Shown: positions 54,623 through 63,022 of the stretch, in pieces
How positions within the stretch are numbered: the stretch's first letter is position 1
Layout of the letters: each line of letters starts with the position of its first letter
Source of the DNA: Rhodococcus oxybenzonivorans
Lineage (GTDB): Bacteria > Actinomycetota > Actinomycetes > Mycobacteriales > Mycobacteriaceae
NCBI RefSeq assembly: GCF_003130705.1
Contig: NZ_CP021354.1
Location: 558,001 to 622,000 of the forward strand
Length of the DNA stretch: 64,000 nucleotides
Direction of reading: 5' to 3'
Notes under the pieces: generated by a model
The model's input: only the letters and a program-made list of their open reading frames with translations
What the model was told of the DNA's origin: nothing
Database searches by the model: none
Program-made: the position numbers and the translations under genes

Positions 54623-57010
54623 GTGCTCGCCAGCAGCCCAAGGAAATTGGGCGTCGAGGAAGAATTTCACCTCATCGACTTGAAGACCCGGCGCCTGACG
54701 ACCCGTGCGCCGGAATTGCTGGCGCGACTGCCCGACGACGCCTACGTCGACGAGCTGCAGCGGTGTGTGGTGGAGGTCAACAGTGGTGTGTTCACCGACC
54801 TCGCCGACCTCAGGTCCGACCTGGCCTGGCACCGCTCGCTGCTCGTCGACGCGGCCGAGGGGCTCGGTGTCGGGGTGGCGGCCGCCGGATCGATGCCACT
54901 CGCCCTTCCGACGGAGATGCAGGTGACAGGGTCGCTGCGCTACCAGCGCATGCTGGCCGACTATCAGATGCTCGCCCGCGAACAACTGATTTGCGGCACC
55001 CAGGTGCATGTCGATGTGCCCGACCGGGACGAGGCCGTCCAGGTGGCCAACCGCATCGCCCCCTACCTGCCGGTTTTCCTGGCGCTCAGTGTGAGTTCTC
55101 CGTTCCGGGCCGACGGCTCGGACACCGGTTACGCGAGCGCGCGGACCCTGCTGTGGTTACGGTGGCCGAGTACCGGTCCGGCGGCGCCCGTCTCCTCGGC
55201 CGCCGAGTACGACACCCTGATCGACGACCTGGTGTCGAGCGGCGTGATCAGCGACCCCGGCATGGCCTACTTCGACATCCGCCCCTCGGCCAAGCTTCCG
55301 ACGCTGGAACTGCGGGTGTGTGACAGCTGCCCGCGACTCGACACGGTCATCCTTGTTGCGGCCCTCTTCCGCGCCCTCGTCGAACGGGAGGTCCAAGGTC
55401 TGCGGGCCGGCGACAAGGGGCTGAAGGTCGTCTCGACGATGACCCGGGCGGCACTCTGGCGGGCTGCGCGTTCCGGCCTGGAAGCGGACTTGGTAGACGT
55501 CACGGTTCCGCGCTCGCGGCTCGCTGCGGACATCGTCGAGGACTTCGTGCGCTCCTTGAGACCCCAGCTCGAGGAGACAGGTGACTGGGACACCGTCCGC
55601 GAACTGTCTGCCGCCGCCCTCGCGACGGGAAGCTCGGCTGCCCGTCAGCGTCAAGCATTCCAACGACGGAATCGGTTGACCGACGTCGTCGACCAGCTTC
55701 TCGCCGAGACGGCCGACCGCGTGTCACCGCTTCCCGAGGGCGAAACCCTGGTGCCGAGCGCGCACGCGGGACGCTCGCACTCGAGCGTGGCGACCCGCCC
55801 GCGGAGACGCTGGGCCGCGCGATTCGCCCGGCGTGGCAGCGAATCCGAGCTGACCTGGACCGGGTCGGGAGAACTCGACGAACAGCAGCTGCTCGCGTGG
55901 CGTAGAGATCTCCACGCCCACCCCGAGCTGTCGTTCGAGGAGCGACGAACAACTCGGGTCGTGCGCGATCACCTTGCGAGTCTCGGTGTGGAGCCCGTCC
56001 TCATGCCCGGTGGAACCGGACTGTGGTGCGATATCGGACCCGAGACGGAACACTGCATCGCCCTGCGCGCCGACCTGGACGCATTGCCGATTACCGAGGC
56101 CACCGGTCTCGAATTCCAATCCACTGTGCCCGGGGTTTCACACGCCTGCGGTCACGACGCGCACACCGCAATGCTGATGGGCGCCGCCGCCGTCCTCGTC
56201 AAGTACCCACCGACGTGCCGAGTGCGATTGATCTTCCAGCCAGGGGAAGAAACCACGCCAGGCGGTTCGGTCGACACGATCGCCGCCGGCGCACTGGAGG
56301 GTGTCTCCAAGATCTACGCCCTGCACTGCGACCCGAACCTCGAAGTCGGGAAGCTCGCCACCCGGAGCGGTCCCATCACCTCGTCGAACGCATCGGTGAC
56401 CGTGCGCCTCTGGTCGCAGGGTGGACACACCGCGCGCCCGCACCTGACGGGCGATCTGATCCACGCCGGTGCGGTACTCATCACCGGGCTGGCCTCTGTG
56501 CTCGACCGCCGCATCGACGCCCGTACGGCGACGGTCCTCACCTGGGGGAAGGTGTCCGCCGGTCAGGTGGGCAATTCCGTGCCGGAGTCGGGGGAACTCG
56601 TCGGGACCCTCCGCAGTGCGTCCCACGAGACCTGGGCCAACCTCGAGCCGCTGGTCACCGACACGATCGGCGAACTACTCGCCCCCTACCACGTGCGCTA
56701 CGAGCTCTCCTACCTGCAGGGCGTGCCACCCGTGGTCAACGACCCCGACTGCACGGCGGACCTACGGGAAGCGATCGAGTCCGTGGTCGGGTTCGATCAC
56801 CTCGCGGAAGCCGAGCAGTCGAGCGGCGGGGAGGACTTCGCGTGGTACCTCGAGCAGGTTCCCGGTGCGATGGCCCGCCTCGGCGTCTGGGAGGGCGTCG
56901 GCGAACGTCAGGAACTGCACCAGCCCGGTTTCCGGCTCGACGAACGCGCGATGATTCACGGTTTGCGCACGCTGGTGGCGCTGACACGGCTCGGCGATCA
57001 GACCGAGTGA
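54623..57010 (+). CDS. Fusion of GCS2 glutamate-cysteine ligase-like domain and M20 peptidase
   Basis: 795 residues. Residues about 8-375: carboxylate-amine ligase of the YbdK/GCS2 family (LGVEEEFHLIDLKTRRL, QVHVDVPDRDEAVQVANRI, LPTLELRVCDSCPRLDTVI). Then a basic linker (RPRRRWAARFARRG). Residues about 420-795: M20/amidohydrolase with DLHAHPELSFEER, the metal site ACGHDAHTAMLMGAA (near 510), FQPGEETTPGG (catalytic Glu near 540) and GGEDFAWYLE. The two activities would form and cut amide bonds on glutamyl compounds. GTG at 54623 opens MLASSPRKLGVEEEF. Confidence 0.85.
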   Translation: MLASSPRKLGVEEEFHLIDLKTRRLTTRAPELLARLPDDAYVDELQRCVVEVNSGVFTDLADLRSDLAWHRSLLVDAAEGLGVGVAAAGSMPLALPTEMQVTGSLRYQRMLADYQMLAREQLICGTQVHVDVPDRDEAVQVANRIAPYLPVFLALSVSSPFRADGSDTGYASARTLLWLRWPSTGPAAPVSSAAEYDTLIDDLVSSGVISDPGMAYFDIRPSAKLPTLELRVCDSCPRLDTVILVAALFRALVEREVQGLRAGDKGLKVVSTMTRAALWRAARSGLEADLVDVTVPRSRLAADIVEDFVRSLRPQLEETGDWDTVRELSAAALATGSSAARQRQAFQRRNRLTDVVDQLLAETADRVSPLPEGETLVPSAHAGRSHSSVATRPRRRWAARFARRGSESELTWTGSGELDEQQLLAWRRDLHAHPELSFEERRTTRVVRDHLASLGVEPVLMPGGTGLWCDIGPETEHCIALRADLDALPITEATGLEFQSTVPGVSHACGHDAHTAMLMGAAAVLVKYPPTCRVRLIFQPGEETTPGGSVDTIAAGALEGVSKIYALHCDPNLEVGKLATRSGPITSSNASVTVRLWSQGGHTARPHLTGDLIHAGAVLITGLASVLDRRIDARTATVLTWGKVSAGQVGNSVPESGELVGTLRSASHETWANLEPLVTDTIGELLAPYHVRYELSYLQGVPPVVNDPDCTADLREAIESVVGFDHLAEAEQSSGGEDFAWYLEQVPGAMARLGVWEGVGERQELHQPGFRLDERAMIHGLRTLVALTRLGDQTE

Positions 57011-57013
57011 GAC

Positions 57014-57259
57014 CTACATCTGCGGTGGGAACGGCGGCATCGGGTCGGGTGGTTGGGGTCCGGGCGGCTGCGGTCCGGGTCCGGGTTCGGGTGGCCGCTC
57101 GGGTTCGGGCGGACGTTCCGGTCCGGGCTCCGGCGGGAACGGATGAGGCGGCGTCGGAGTGGGCGGTATCGGCGGCTGCGGTTCCGGCTCGGGAGGTTCG
57201 GGCCCCGGTGGCACCGGTCCCGGGTCGCGGTTCAGGGGCTCGTCACGGTGGCTCGTCAT
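57014..57259 (-). CDS. Proline-rich small protein
   Basis: 81 residues. After MTSHRDEPLNRDPG the chain is almost entirely Pro, Glu and Gly (PEPPEPEPQPPIPPTP and so on) to the end. No fold can be predicted and such GC-rich proline tracts can be artefacts of codon bias. It is the only minus-strand reading with a reasonable start (ATG 57259), but no ribosome site is clear. Low confidence. Confidence 0.35.
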   Translation of the reverse strand: MTSHRDEPLNRDPGPVPPGPEPPEPEPQPPIPPTPTPPHPFPPEPGPERPPEPERPPEPGPGPQPPGPQPPDPMPPFPPQM

Positions 57260-57438
57260 CGCCTCGATCACTTTCCTGTCGGCTGATTGAGGAGTACCCC
57301 GATCGGGCATACCACAAGCGGCATGACATAGACCGGTGGTTGGGGAACAAAATCGGGAGCCGGTGCGTTGTCTAGCAACCATGCCCCGCAAGCGCGGGAA
57401 TGTCCGGCAGGGGAGACCCGAGCCGAAGGGAGGAAGTC

Positions 57439-57738
57439 ATGGCAACCGACTACGACGCACCACGGGTTACCGTCGACGACGAACTCGCGGAGGACTCGCT
57501 CGAAGAACTGAAGACGAGAAGGAACGAGTCGCAATCTTCCGTCGTCGACGTGGAAGAGGCCGACACGGCGGAGTCCTTCGAACTGCCCGGCGCAGACTTG
57601 TCCGGTGAGGAACTCACGGTACGGGTCGTTCCGAAACGGGCCGACGAGTTCACGTGTAGTAGCTGCTTCCTGGTGCACCATCGTTCCCGTCTCGCCTCGG
57701 ACGAGGGTGGCCAGCTGATCTGCCGCGACTGCGCGTGA
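57439..57738 (+). CDS. DUF4193 zinc-ribbon protein
   Basis: 99 residues. Acidic N-terminal segment (VDDELAEDSLEELKTRRNES, then VVDVEEADTAESFELPG) and a C-terminal zinc ribbon CSSCFLVHHRSRLA...CRDC. This is the DUF4193 family of Actinobacteria, believed to bind RNA polymerase or nucleic acid in some reports but not firmly assigned. ATG at 57439 follows GAAGGGAGG. A hairpin follows its stop. Confidence 0.87.
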   Translation: MATDYDAPRVTVDDELAEDSLEELKTRRNESQSSVVDVEEADTAESFELPGADLSGEELTVRVVPKRADEFTCSSCFLVHHRSRLASDEGGQLICRDCA

Positions 57739-57743
57739 GACAG

Positions 57744-57776
57744 GTGAGTGCCGAAGTGCCGTACTTCGGCACTCAC
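57744..57776. terminator. Terminator after the DUF4193 gene
   Basis: Perfect 14-bp stem GTGAGTGCCGAAGT / ACTTCGGCACTCAC (57744-57757, 57763-57776), loop GCCGT. Between convergent genes. Confidence 0.8.
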
Positions 57777-57802
57777 GTTCGTCGTTCGCGCGGGCATCGC
57801 GC

Positions 57803-58825
57803 CTACGGCTGATCGAACTGTCGCCGCTTGTGGTCACCGAACGGTTCGTCCCGTTCCCGAACGGCCTCGCGGAATCCTGCGGTGGCCGAACGCAACTGAA
57901 ACGCGTATCCCTCGCGGGTGTGCCGGGACACGCCGTCGAACACGGTGCTGATCATGCCCGAGTTGGCCACCCCCTGGGCGAGGAGAGCGCTGTTCAAGGC
58001 GAGCTTGACCATCATCAGCTGATTGATCGGCATCTGAGCGATCCGGCCGACGAGATCCTCGGTGCGCTGGTCCAATTCCTCGGCGGGCGCAGACTCCACC
58101 GCCAGCCCCCACTCGGCTGCCTGCTTTCCGCTCAGGCAATCACCGGTCAGCAGTAATCGTTTGGCCCGTTGATCGCCGAGGCGGTGCGCCCACATCCCGG
58201 CGGCAGGCACCCCCCACACCCTGGTCGGGGGGTAGCCGATCTTCGTGTCGTCGGCCGCGATGATCTGGTCGCAGTAGAGGGCGATGTCGGTGCCGCCCGC
58301 CACGCAGAAGCCGTGCAGCTTCGCGACGGTCGGTTTGTTCGAATGCAGCAGACTCGCGAACCCACGATTGAAACGGCTCATCATCGCGTAATCTGCCATC
58401 GGATCCCAGTGGCCGAACGGATTGTGATTGCGCGCCTGCACCATCGGATCGAGCACCGTGCCGGTGGTCCTGTCCGGTCCGTCTCCCGGATTGCCGCCGC
58501 TCTCGGCGAACACTCCGAGGTCGTATCCGCCGCAGAACCCCTTCCCGCGTCCCGACAGCAGGATGACGTGGACGCGGGGATCGAGGTCCGCCCGTTCGAC
58601 GGTGGCGGCGAGCTCGAGCGGGGTGTCCGCGGTGATGGCATTGCCGTGCTCCGGCCGGTTGAAGGTGATCCGCGCAATCCGCCCGGTCACCTCGTAGGTG
58701 AGCGTGCGGTACTCGGTGTGGTCCTCGGCCTGTTCCCGGTCCGCGAACAGCGAATCGGCTCCCTCGTCCCAGCCTTCCCGCCACGCGCCGGGACGCATGC
58801 CGGCGTGGTTCTCGTAGTCGGTCAC
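57803..58825 (-). CDS. Enoyl-CoA hydratase/crotonase-family protein
   Basis: 340 residues, longer at both ends than the usual 260. Crotonase core: LLSGRGKGFCGGYDLGVF (oxyanion hole), LHGFCVAGGTDIALYCDQII and VPAAGMWAHRLGDQRAKRLLL. N-terminal ~40 residues are extra and acidic. Last gene of the tetR-acyl-CoA dehydrogenase-crotonase operon; its start overlaps the dehydrogenase stop by four bases. Confidence 0.87.
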   Translation of the reverse strand: MTDYENHAGMRPGAWREGWDEGADSLFADREQAEDHTEYRTLTYEVTGRIARITFNRPEHGNAITADTPLELAATVERADLDPRVHVILLSGRGKGFCGGYDLGVFAESGGNPGDGPDRTTGTVLDPMVQARNHNPFGHWDPMADYAMMSRFNRGFASLLHSNKPTVAKLHGFCVAGGTDIALYCDQIIAADDTKIGYPPTRVWGVPAAGMWAHRLGDQRAKRLLLTGDCLSGKQAAEWGLAVESAPAEELDQRTEDLVGRIAQMPINQLMMVKLALNSALLAQGVANSGMISTVFDGVSRHTREGYAFQLRSATAGFREAVRERDEPFGDHKRRQFDQP

Positions 58826-60459
58826 GACCCCACCTTGGGGGTGGCGCGGTCGATGATCGCCGCGGTGTCGATGCCCGTCGGGAGTGTCCCGAACACGGTG
58901 CCCCAGTCTCCCGACAACCTGCTGACGCAGAAGGCGTCGGCCACCGCCGGATGTCCGTAGCGGACGAGGAGTGAAGCCTGCAGAGCGAGTGCCATGTCGC
59001 CGACGATCCGGCGGGCGCGGTGCTCGAGGCTGTCCAGGTCACCGAAACTCGACTTCAGCTCGGCGATCGCGGTATCGAGCCGGGAATCGACTCCGGCAGT
59101 GGAGTCGAGTTCGTCGAAGAACACCTGCAGCGACTCCGGTTGTTTCGCCATCGCCCGTAGGGTGTCGAGGGCGGCAACGTTGCCGGAGCCCTCCCACACC
59201 GACAACAGGGGCGCCTCGCGATACAGCCGCGGCATCCGCGACTCCTCGACGTAACCGTTGCCGCCGAGGCATTCCAGGGCTTCCGCCGCATGGATCGGCC
59301 CGCGTTTGCAGACGAAGTATTTGCTCACCGACAGGGAAATCCGGCGCAGCATCGTCGCCTGTTCGTCACCGGCCGTCGCGCGGTCGGTGAGTGCGGCCAG
59401 CCACAGTGCGACCGTGGTGGACGCCTCCGACTCCACCGCCAGGTCGGCGAGCACATTTCGCATCAGGGGCTGATCGACCAGATGGGCGCCGAACGCGCTG
59501 CGGTGCACGGCGTGGTGCGCTGCCTGCGCGGTGCCGACCCGCATGCCGGTGGCAGTCCCGATCGTGCAGTCGAGGCGGGTCATGTTGACCATCTCGATGA
59601 TGGTTCGGACACCGCGGCCTTCCTCACCGACGAGCCACGCCACGGCCTCGTCGTACTCCACCTCACCACTCGCGTTCGAGTGGTTGCCGAGCTTGTCCTT
59701 GAGGCGCTGCAGGTGCATTCGGTTCCGGCCACCGTCCGGGAGGACGCGGGGAAGCAGGAAACACGACAGGCCGCCCGGGGCCTGCGCGAGGACCAGGAAC
59801 AGGTCCGACATCGGCGCGGAGGTGAACCACTTGTGCCCGGTCAGCAGGTAGCTGCCATCGGACTGTGGCACCGCGCGGGTGGTGCCCGCGCGGACGTCGG
59901 AGCCGCCCTGCTTCTCCGTCATCGACATACCGGCGATCAGCCCGGCCTTGGTGAGGGGCGGACGCAACACCGGGTCGTAGACGCGGGAGGTGAGCAGGGG
60001 TTCGTATCGTGCGGCGAGTTCGGGGTTGTGGCGCAACGCGGGAACGACGGCGTAGGTCATGGAGATCGGGCAGCCGTGCCCGGCGTCGACCTGTCCCCAT
60101 ACCGCCATCTTCGCCGCTCTGATCAGGTGAGCATGTGGATTCGGATCCGCCCACGGACTGCCGTGCAACCCCATCTCGACAGCGGTGGTCATCAGCCGGT
60201 GATACGACGGGTCATACTCCACCTCGTCGATGCGGTGACCGTAACGATCGTGCGTCCGCAGCACGGGTGGGTGTGCTTCGGCGAGGTCGCCCCACCGCTG
60301 CGCTTCCTCGCTGCCCGCCAGCCGCCCGAGGTCGTGGAGTTCTTCGAGCGCGTCGTGGGCGCCCTCCCGTTGCAGCGCTTCGAGTATCGGCGGGTAGTAG
60401 GCCGCATCGAAGTCGGTGAGGGGTGGCACCTGATTGAAAACCTCGTGCGTGGCGGTCAT
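58822..60459 (-). CDS. AidB-like acyl-CoA dehydrogenase
   Basis: 545 residues. FAD-dependent dehydrogenase of the AidB/FadE group. YGHRIDEVEYDPSYHRLM is the AidB-type opening; AGMSMTEKQGGSDVRAGTT and GHKWFTSAPMSDLFLVLAQ are the flavin site; LECLGGNGYVEESRMPRLYREAPLLSVW is the C-terminal signature. Overlaps its neighbours on both sides by four bases. Probable substrate: an uncommon acyl-CoA sensed by the TetR. Confidence 0.9.
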   Translation of the reverse strand: MTATHEVFNQVPPLTDFDAAYYPPILEALQREGAHDALEELHDLGRLAGSEEAQRWGDLAEAHPPVLRTHDRYGHRIDEVEYDPSYHRLMTTAVEMGLHGSPWADPNPHAHLIRAAKMAVWGQVDAGHGCPISMTYAVVPALRHNPELAARYEPLLTSRVYDPVLRPPLTKAGLIAGMSMTEKQGGSDVRAGTTRAVPQSDGSYLLTGHKWFTSAPMSDLFLVLAQAPGGLSCFLLPRVLPDGGRNRMHLQRLKDKLGNHSNASGEVEYDEAVAWLVGEEGRGVRTIIEMVNMTRLDCTIGTATGMRVGTAQAAHHAVHRSAFGAHLVDQPLMRNVLADLAVESEASTTVALWLAALTDRATAGDEQATMLRRISLSVSKYFVCKRGPIHAAEALECLGGNGYVEESRMPRLYREAPLLSVWEGSGNVAALDTLRAMAKQPESLQVFFDELDSTAGVDSRLDTAIAELKSSFGDLDSLEHRARRIVGDMALALQASLLVRYGHPAVADAFCVSRLSGDWGTVFGTLPTGIDTAAIIDRATPKVGS

Positions 60460-61067
60460 GTCGGGCTCCCGAGAGATCGAAGGGTGAAAGTGAGCAGAGC
60501 GGGGACGATGGCGGAGTCGCCGGCTCCGCGGGCCAGTGGCAGGATCAGGGCCTCACCGATGGCCCCGACGATGCAGGCCGCGGTCACCGACGCATCCTGA
60601 TCCGGGATTTCCCCGGCCTCGACGGCGGCGGCGATGGCGACTGCCAGTGCATCGCGGAACGATTCACGGAACAGCAGCCGCTCCGTGTCCACCTGGGGGT
60701 CGACGGGTTCGACGAGTAGTGCGTAGGCGAGTGTCGGTGCGCGCAGGGCGCGTTCGGCGAAGGTGTGTACGGAGGCCGACACGGCTGCGACATAGCGCCC
60801 TTCGGTGGATTGCGCGGAGTTGCCGGCCTGGACGGCAGCGCTCACCTCGCGGCTGCACACGATCCGGAAGACCTCGGCGAACAATTCGCCCTTGTTCGCG
60901 AAGTGTCGGTAGACGGTGCCGGTGCCCACTCCTGCCTCGGCTGCGACGGCCGAGATGGAGCACCCTGCGTAGCCGTGCCGGGCGATCAACCCGAGTGCCG
61001 AGTCGATCAGGGTGGTACGGAGGGCGTCCAGTCTTTCCTGGACGGCAGGAGTGCGCCGATAGGCCAT
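60456..61067 (-). CDS. TetR-family regulator of the acyl-CoA dehydrogenase operon
   Basis: 203 residues. Helix-turn-helix at residues 38-62 (CSISAVAAEAGVGTGTVYRH, then FANKGELFAEVF). It heads the operon with the dehydrogenase and crotonase and is divergent from a second crotonase gene. A 28-base palindrome starts four bases before its start codon, which argues for autoregulation and for control of both sides. Confidence 0.87.
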   Translation of the reverse strand: MAYRRTPAVQERLDALRTTLIDSALGLIARHGYAGCSISAVAAEAGVGTGTVYRHFANKGELFAEVFRIVCSREVSAAVQAGNSAQSTEGRYVAAVSASVHTFAERALRAPTLAYALLVEPVDPQVDTERLLFRESFRDALAVAIAAAVEAGEIPDQDASVTAACIVGAIGEALILPLARGAGDSAIVPALLTFTLRSLGSPT

Positions 61068-61070
61068 ATC

Positions 61071-61098
61071 GAAGAAGTGAACACCCGTTCCGTTCTTC
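61071..61098. promoter_or_regulatory. TetR operator between divergent operons
   Basis: GAAGAA-GT-GAAC-ACCC-GTTC-CG-TTCTTC: two 12-base arms complementary in 10 positions around ACCC. Covers the space between tetR (start 61067) and the crotonase gene (start 61147). Confidence 0.65.
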
Positions 61099-61146
61099 CG
61101 TCAAGGGTGCTAACGTCGGCCGGACCAGCGAGGAAAGGCGCACCCG

Positions 61147-61938
61147 ATGGCTTCCGACGTGGTACTCGTCCGACGGAACGGCCCGGTCACGACGATCAGT
61201 CTCAATCGGCCGGAAGTGCGCAACGCGGTGGACAGGCCCACCGCCGAGGCACTCGCCGACGCCTTCCGCGAGTTCGACCGCGACGAAGACGCCTCCGTCG
61301 CAGTTCTGCACGGTGAGGGCGGGACGTTCTGCGCAGGGGCAGACCTGAAGGCGATCAGCGCAGGCCGGGGTAACCGGGTCGCCCCGGACGGTGACGCCCC
61401 GATGGGGGTGTCCCGCATGAGGCTGTCCAAGCCCGTCGTCGCCGCGGTCGAGGGTCATGCCGTGGCCGGTGGACTCGAATTGGCACTGTGGGCCGACCTG
61501 CGGGTCGCCGACGAGAACGCGATCTTCGGGGTCTACTGCCGTCGTTGGGGTGTCCCCCTGATCGACGGGGGAACGGTTCGCCTCCCGCGGCTCATCGGTG
61601 AGAGTCGCGCGATGGATCTGATTCTCACCGGCCGTTCCGTCGACGCCGACGAAGCCCTTCTGATCGGGCTGATCAACCGGAAGGTCCCGGCCGGTGACGC
61701 GCTTTCGGCAGCGGAGCAACTCGCCGCCGACATCGCTGTCTTCCCGCAGGTGTGCATGCGGCAAGACCGGCTGTCGGTCCTCGAACAGCACGGCCTTTCC
61801 GAGGAGATCGCGCTCCTGGCGGAACTACGCCACGGGGCAACCTCGTTGGCGAACGGAACAGTCGAGGGTGCGTCGCGGTTCGCCGCCGGCGCGGGGCGGC
61901 ACGGATCGTTCGACACGCCCGAGGCGGATCGCTCCTGA
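61147..61938 (+). CDS. Enoyl-CoA hydratase
   Basis: 263 residues, standard crotonase length. NRPEVRNAVDRPTAEALADA, GEGGTFCAGADLKAIS (oxyanion hole), GHAVAGGLELALWADLRVADE, and FGVYCRRWGVPLIDGGTVRL. A Glu pair for hydration is not obvious, so isomerase or hydratase remain open. ATG at 61147 follows GAGGAAAGG. Divergent from tetR and sharing its operator. Confidence 0.87.
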   Translation: MASDVVLVRRNGPVTTISLNRPEVRNAVDRPTAEALADAFREFDRDEDASVAVLHGEGGTFCAGADLKAISAGRGNRVAPDGDAPMGVSRMRLSKPVVAAVEGHAVAGGLELALWADLRVADENAIFGVYCRRWGVPLIDGGTVRLPRLIGESRAMDLILTGRSVDADEALLIGLINRKVPAGDALSAAEQLAADIAVFPQVCMRQDRLSVLEQHGLSEEIALLAELRHGATSLANGTVEGASRFAAGAGRHGSFDTPEADRS

Positions 61939-61995
61939 CCGAGCCCGGTGACGATGACAGGTGCGTAGCATCGATTAACCGGGCTCGAAGGTGGG

Positions 61996-62985
61996 GTGCA
62001 CGTGAACGACTGGGTAAAGGAGCAGTTCTTCCGGGCCGCACCGACCGAGGCCGTGGAAACGTCGCGGCGCAGGATCCGACTGCGGCAGGTGGTGTGGTTC
62101 TCGTACCTGTCGGCGCTGGTGCTGGTCGTCTGGTTCGTCGGCCTGCCCACCGATCGTCTCTATCAGGCCGCCTGGATCATCGCCGGGCTGATTGCCTTCA
62201 CCATCGACCGCAGCTGGCGTGAACACCTGAAGGTACTGACCGATTGGCTCCCGCTCATTGCCGCGCTGGTGGTGTACGACCTCAGCCGGGGGGTCGCCGA
62301 CGAACTCGGAATGCCCATCCGCGTCACGGAACTGGTCACCGCGGAGAGCTGGCTGTTCGGCGGCACGATTCCAACGGTCTGGTTGCAGGACCATCTGCTC
62401 GGGCCGCACGGTGTGCCACCGTGGTGGACTCTGCTCACCGGCATCGTCTACACCAGTCATTTCCTGGTGCCGTGGCTGGTGGCGGCGGTCTTCTACGCAT
62501 ACTCCCGGCCGATCTGGGCGAAATACATGAGGCGGGTGCTGGTGCTCTCGTACCTCGGATTGACCACCTACATCCTGCTGCCGGCCGCGCCGCCGTGGTT
62601 CGCGGCCGAGGTGGGCGCGATCGATGTTCCCGTGGGCCGGGTTGCCGGCTTCGGATTCGGCATCGTCCCGCTGGACGTGAGCACGCGGTGGCTGGAGGCA
62701 CAAGGCAATCCGGTGGCGGCAATGCCCTCGCTGCACGCCGGGTTCGCTTTCCTGGTCGCGATCGCGTTGTGGCCGCTCGCCTCCAGATGGTGGCTACGTA
62801 TTCCACTCGTGCTGTACCCACTGGCGATGGCGTTCGCGCTCGTCTACGGCGGCGAACACTATGTGGTGGACGTGCTCGCCGGCTGGGCCTGCGTCGGACT
62901 CGCCATCGTCCTGTGCAGGATGTGGGAGGGGCGGGTCGGACTGCGCGGGGCAGGGGAACGCACCGACGTCTCCCTCGCTGCGTGA
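61996..62985 (+). CDS. PAP2-superfamily membrane phosphatase
   Basis: 329 residues with about eight membrane segments. PAP2 motifs: GNPVAAMPSLHAGFAFLVAI (motif 2, Ser-His) and YGGEHYVVDVLAGWACVG (motif 3). The first motif (Lys-Arg) is weak. Resembles inositol-phosphorylceramide/phosphatidylinositol-type synthases more than soluble phosphatases. GTG at 61996; GTG 62002 is a possible alternative. A lipid-phosphate or phosphotransferase role is inferred. Confidence 0.82.
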   Translation: MHVNDWVKEQFFRAAPTEAVETSRRRIRLRQVVWFSYLSALVLVVWFVGLPTDRLYQAAWIIAGLIAFTIDRSWREHLKVLTDWLPLIAALVVYDLSRGVADELGMPIRVTELVTAESWLFGGTIPTVWLQDHLLGPHGVPPWWTLLTGIVYTSHFLVPWLVAAVFYAYSRPIWAKYMRRVLVLSYLGLTTYILLPAAPPWFAAEVGAIDVPVGRVAGFGFGIVPLDVSTRWLEAQGNPVAAMPSLHAGFAFLVAIALWPLASRWWLRIPLVLYPLAMAFALVYGGEHYVVDVLAGWACVGLAIVLCRMWEGRVGLRGAGERTDVSLAA

Positions 62986-63022
62986 CCACCGTGGAAAACC
63001 GGCACGCGTACCGTCGGAAGAG

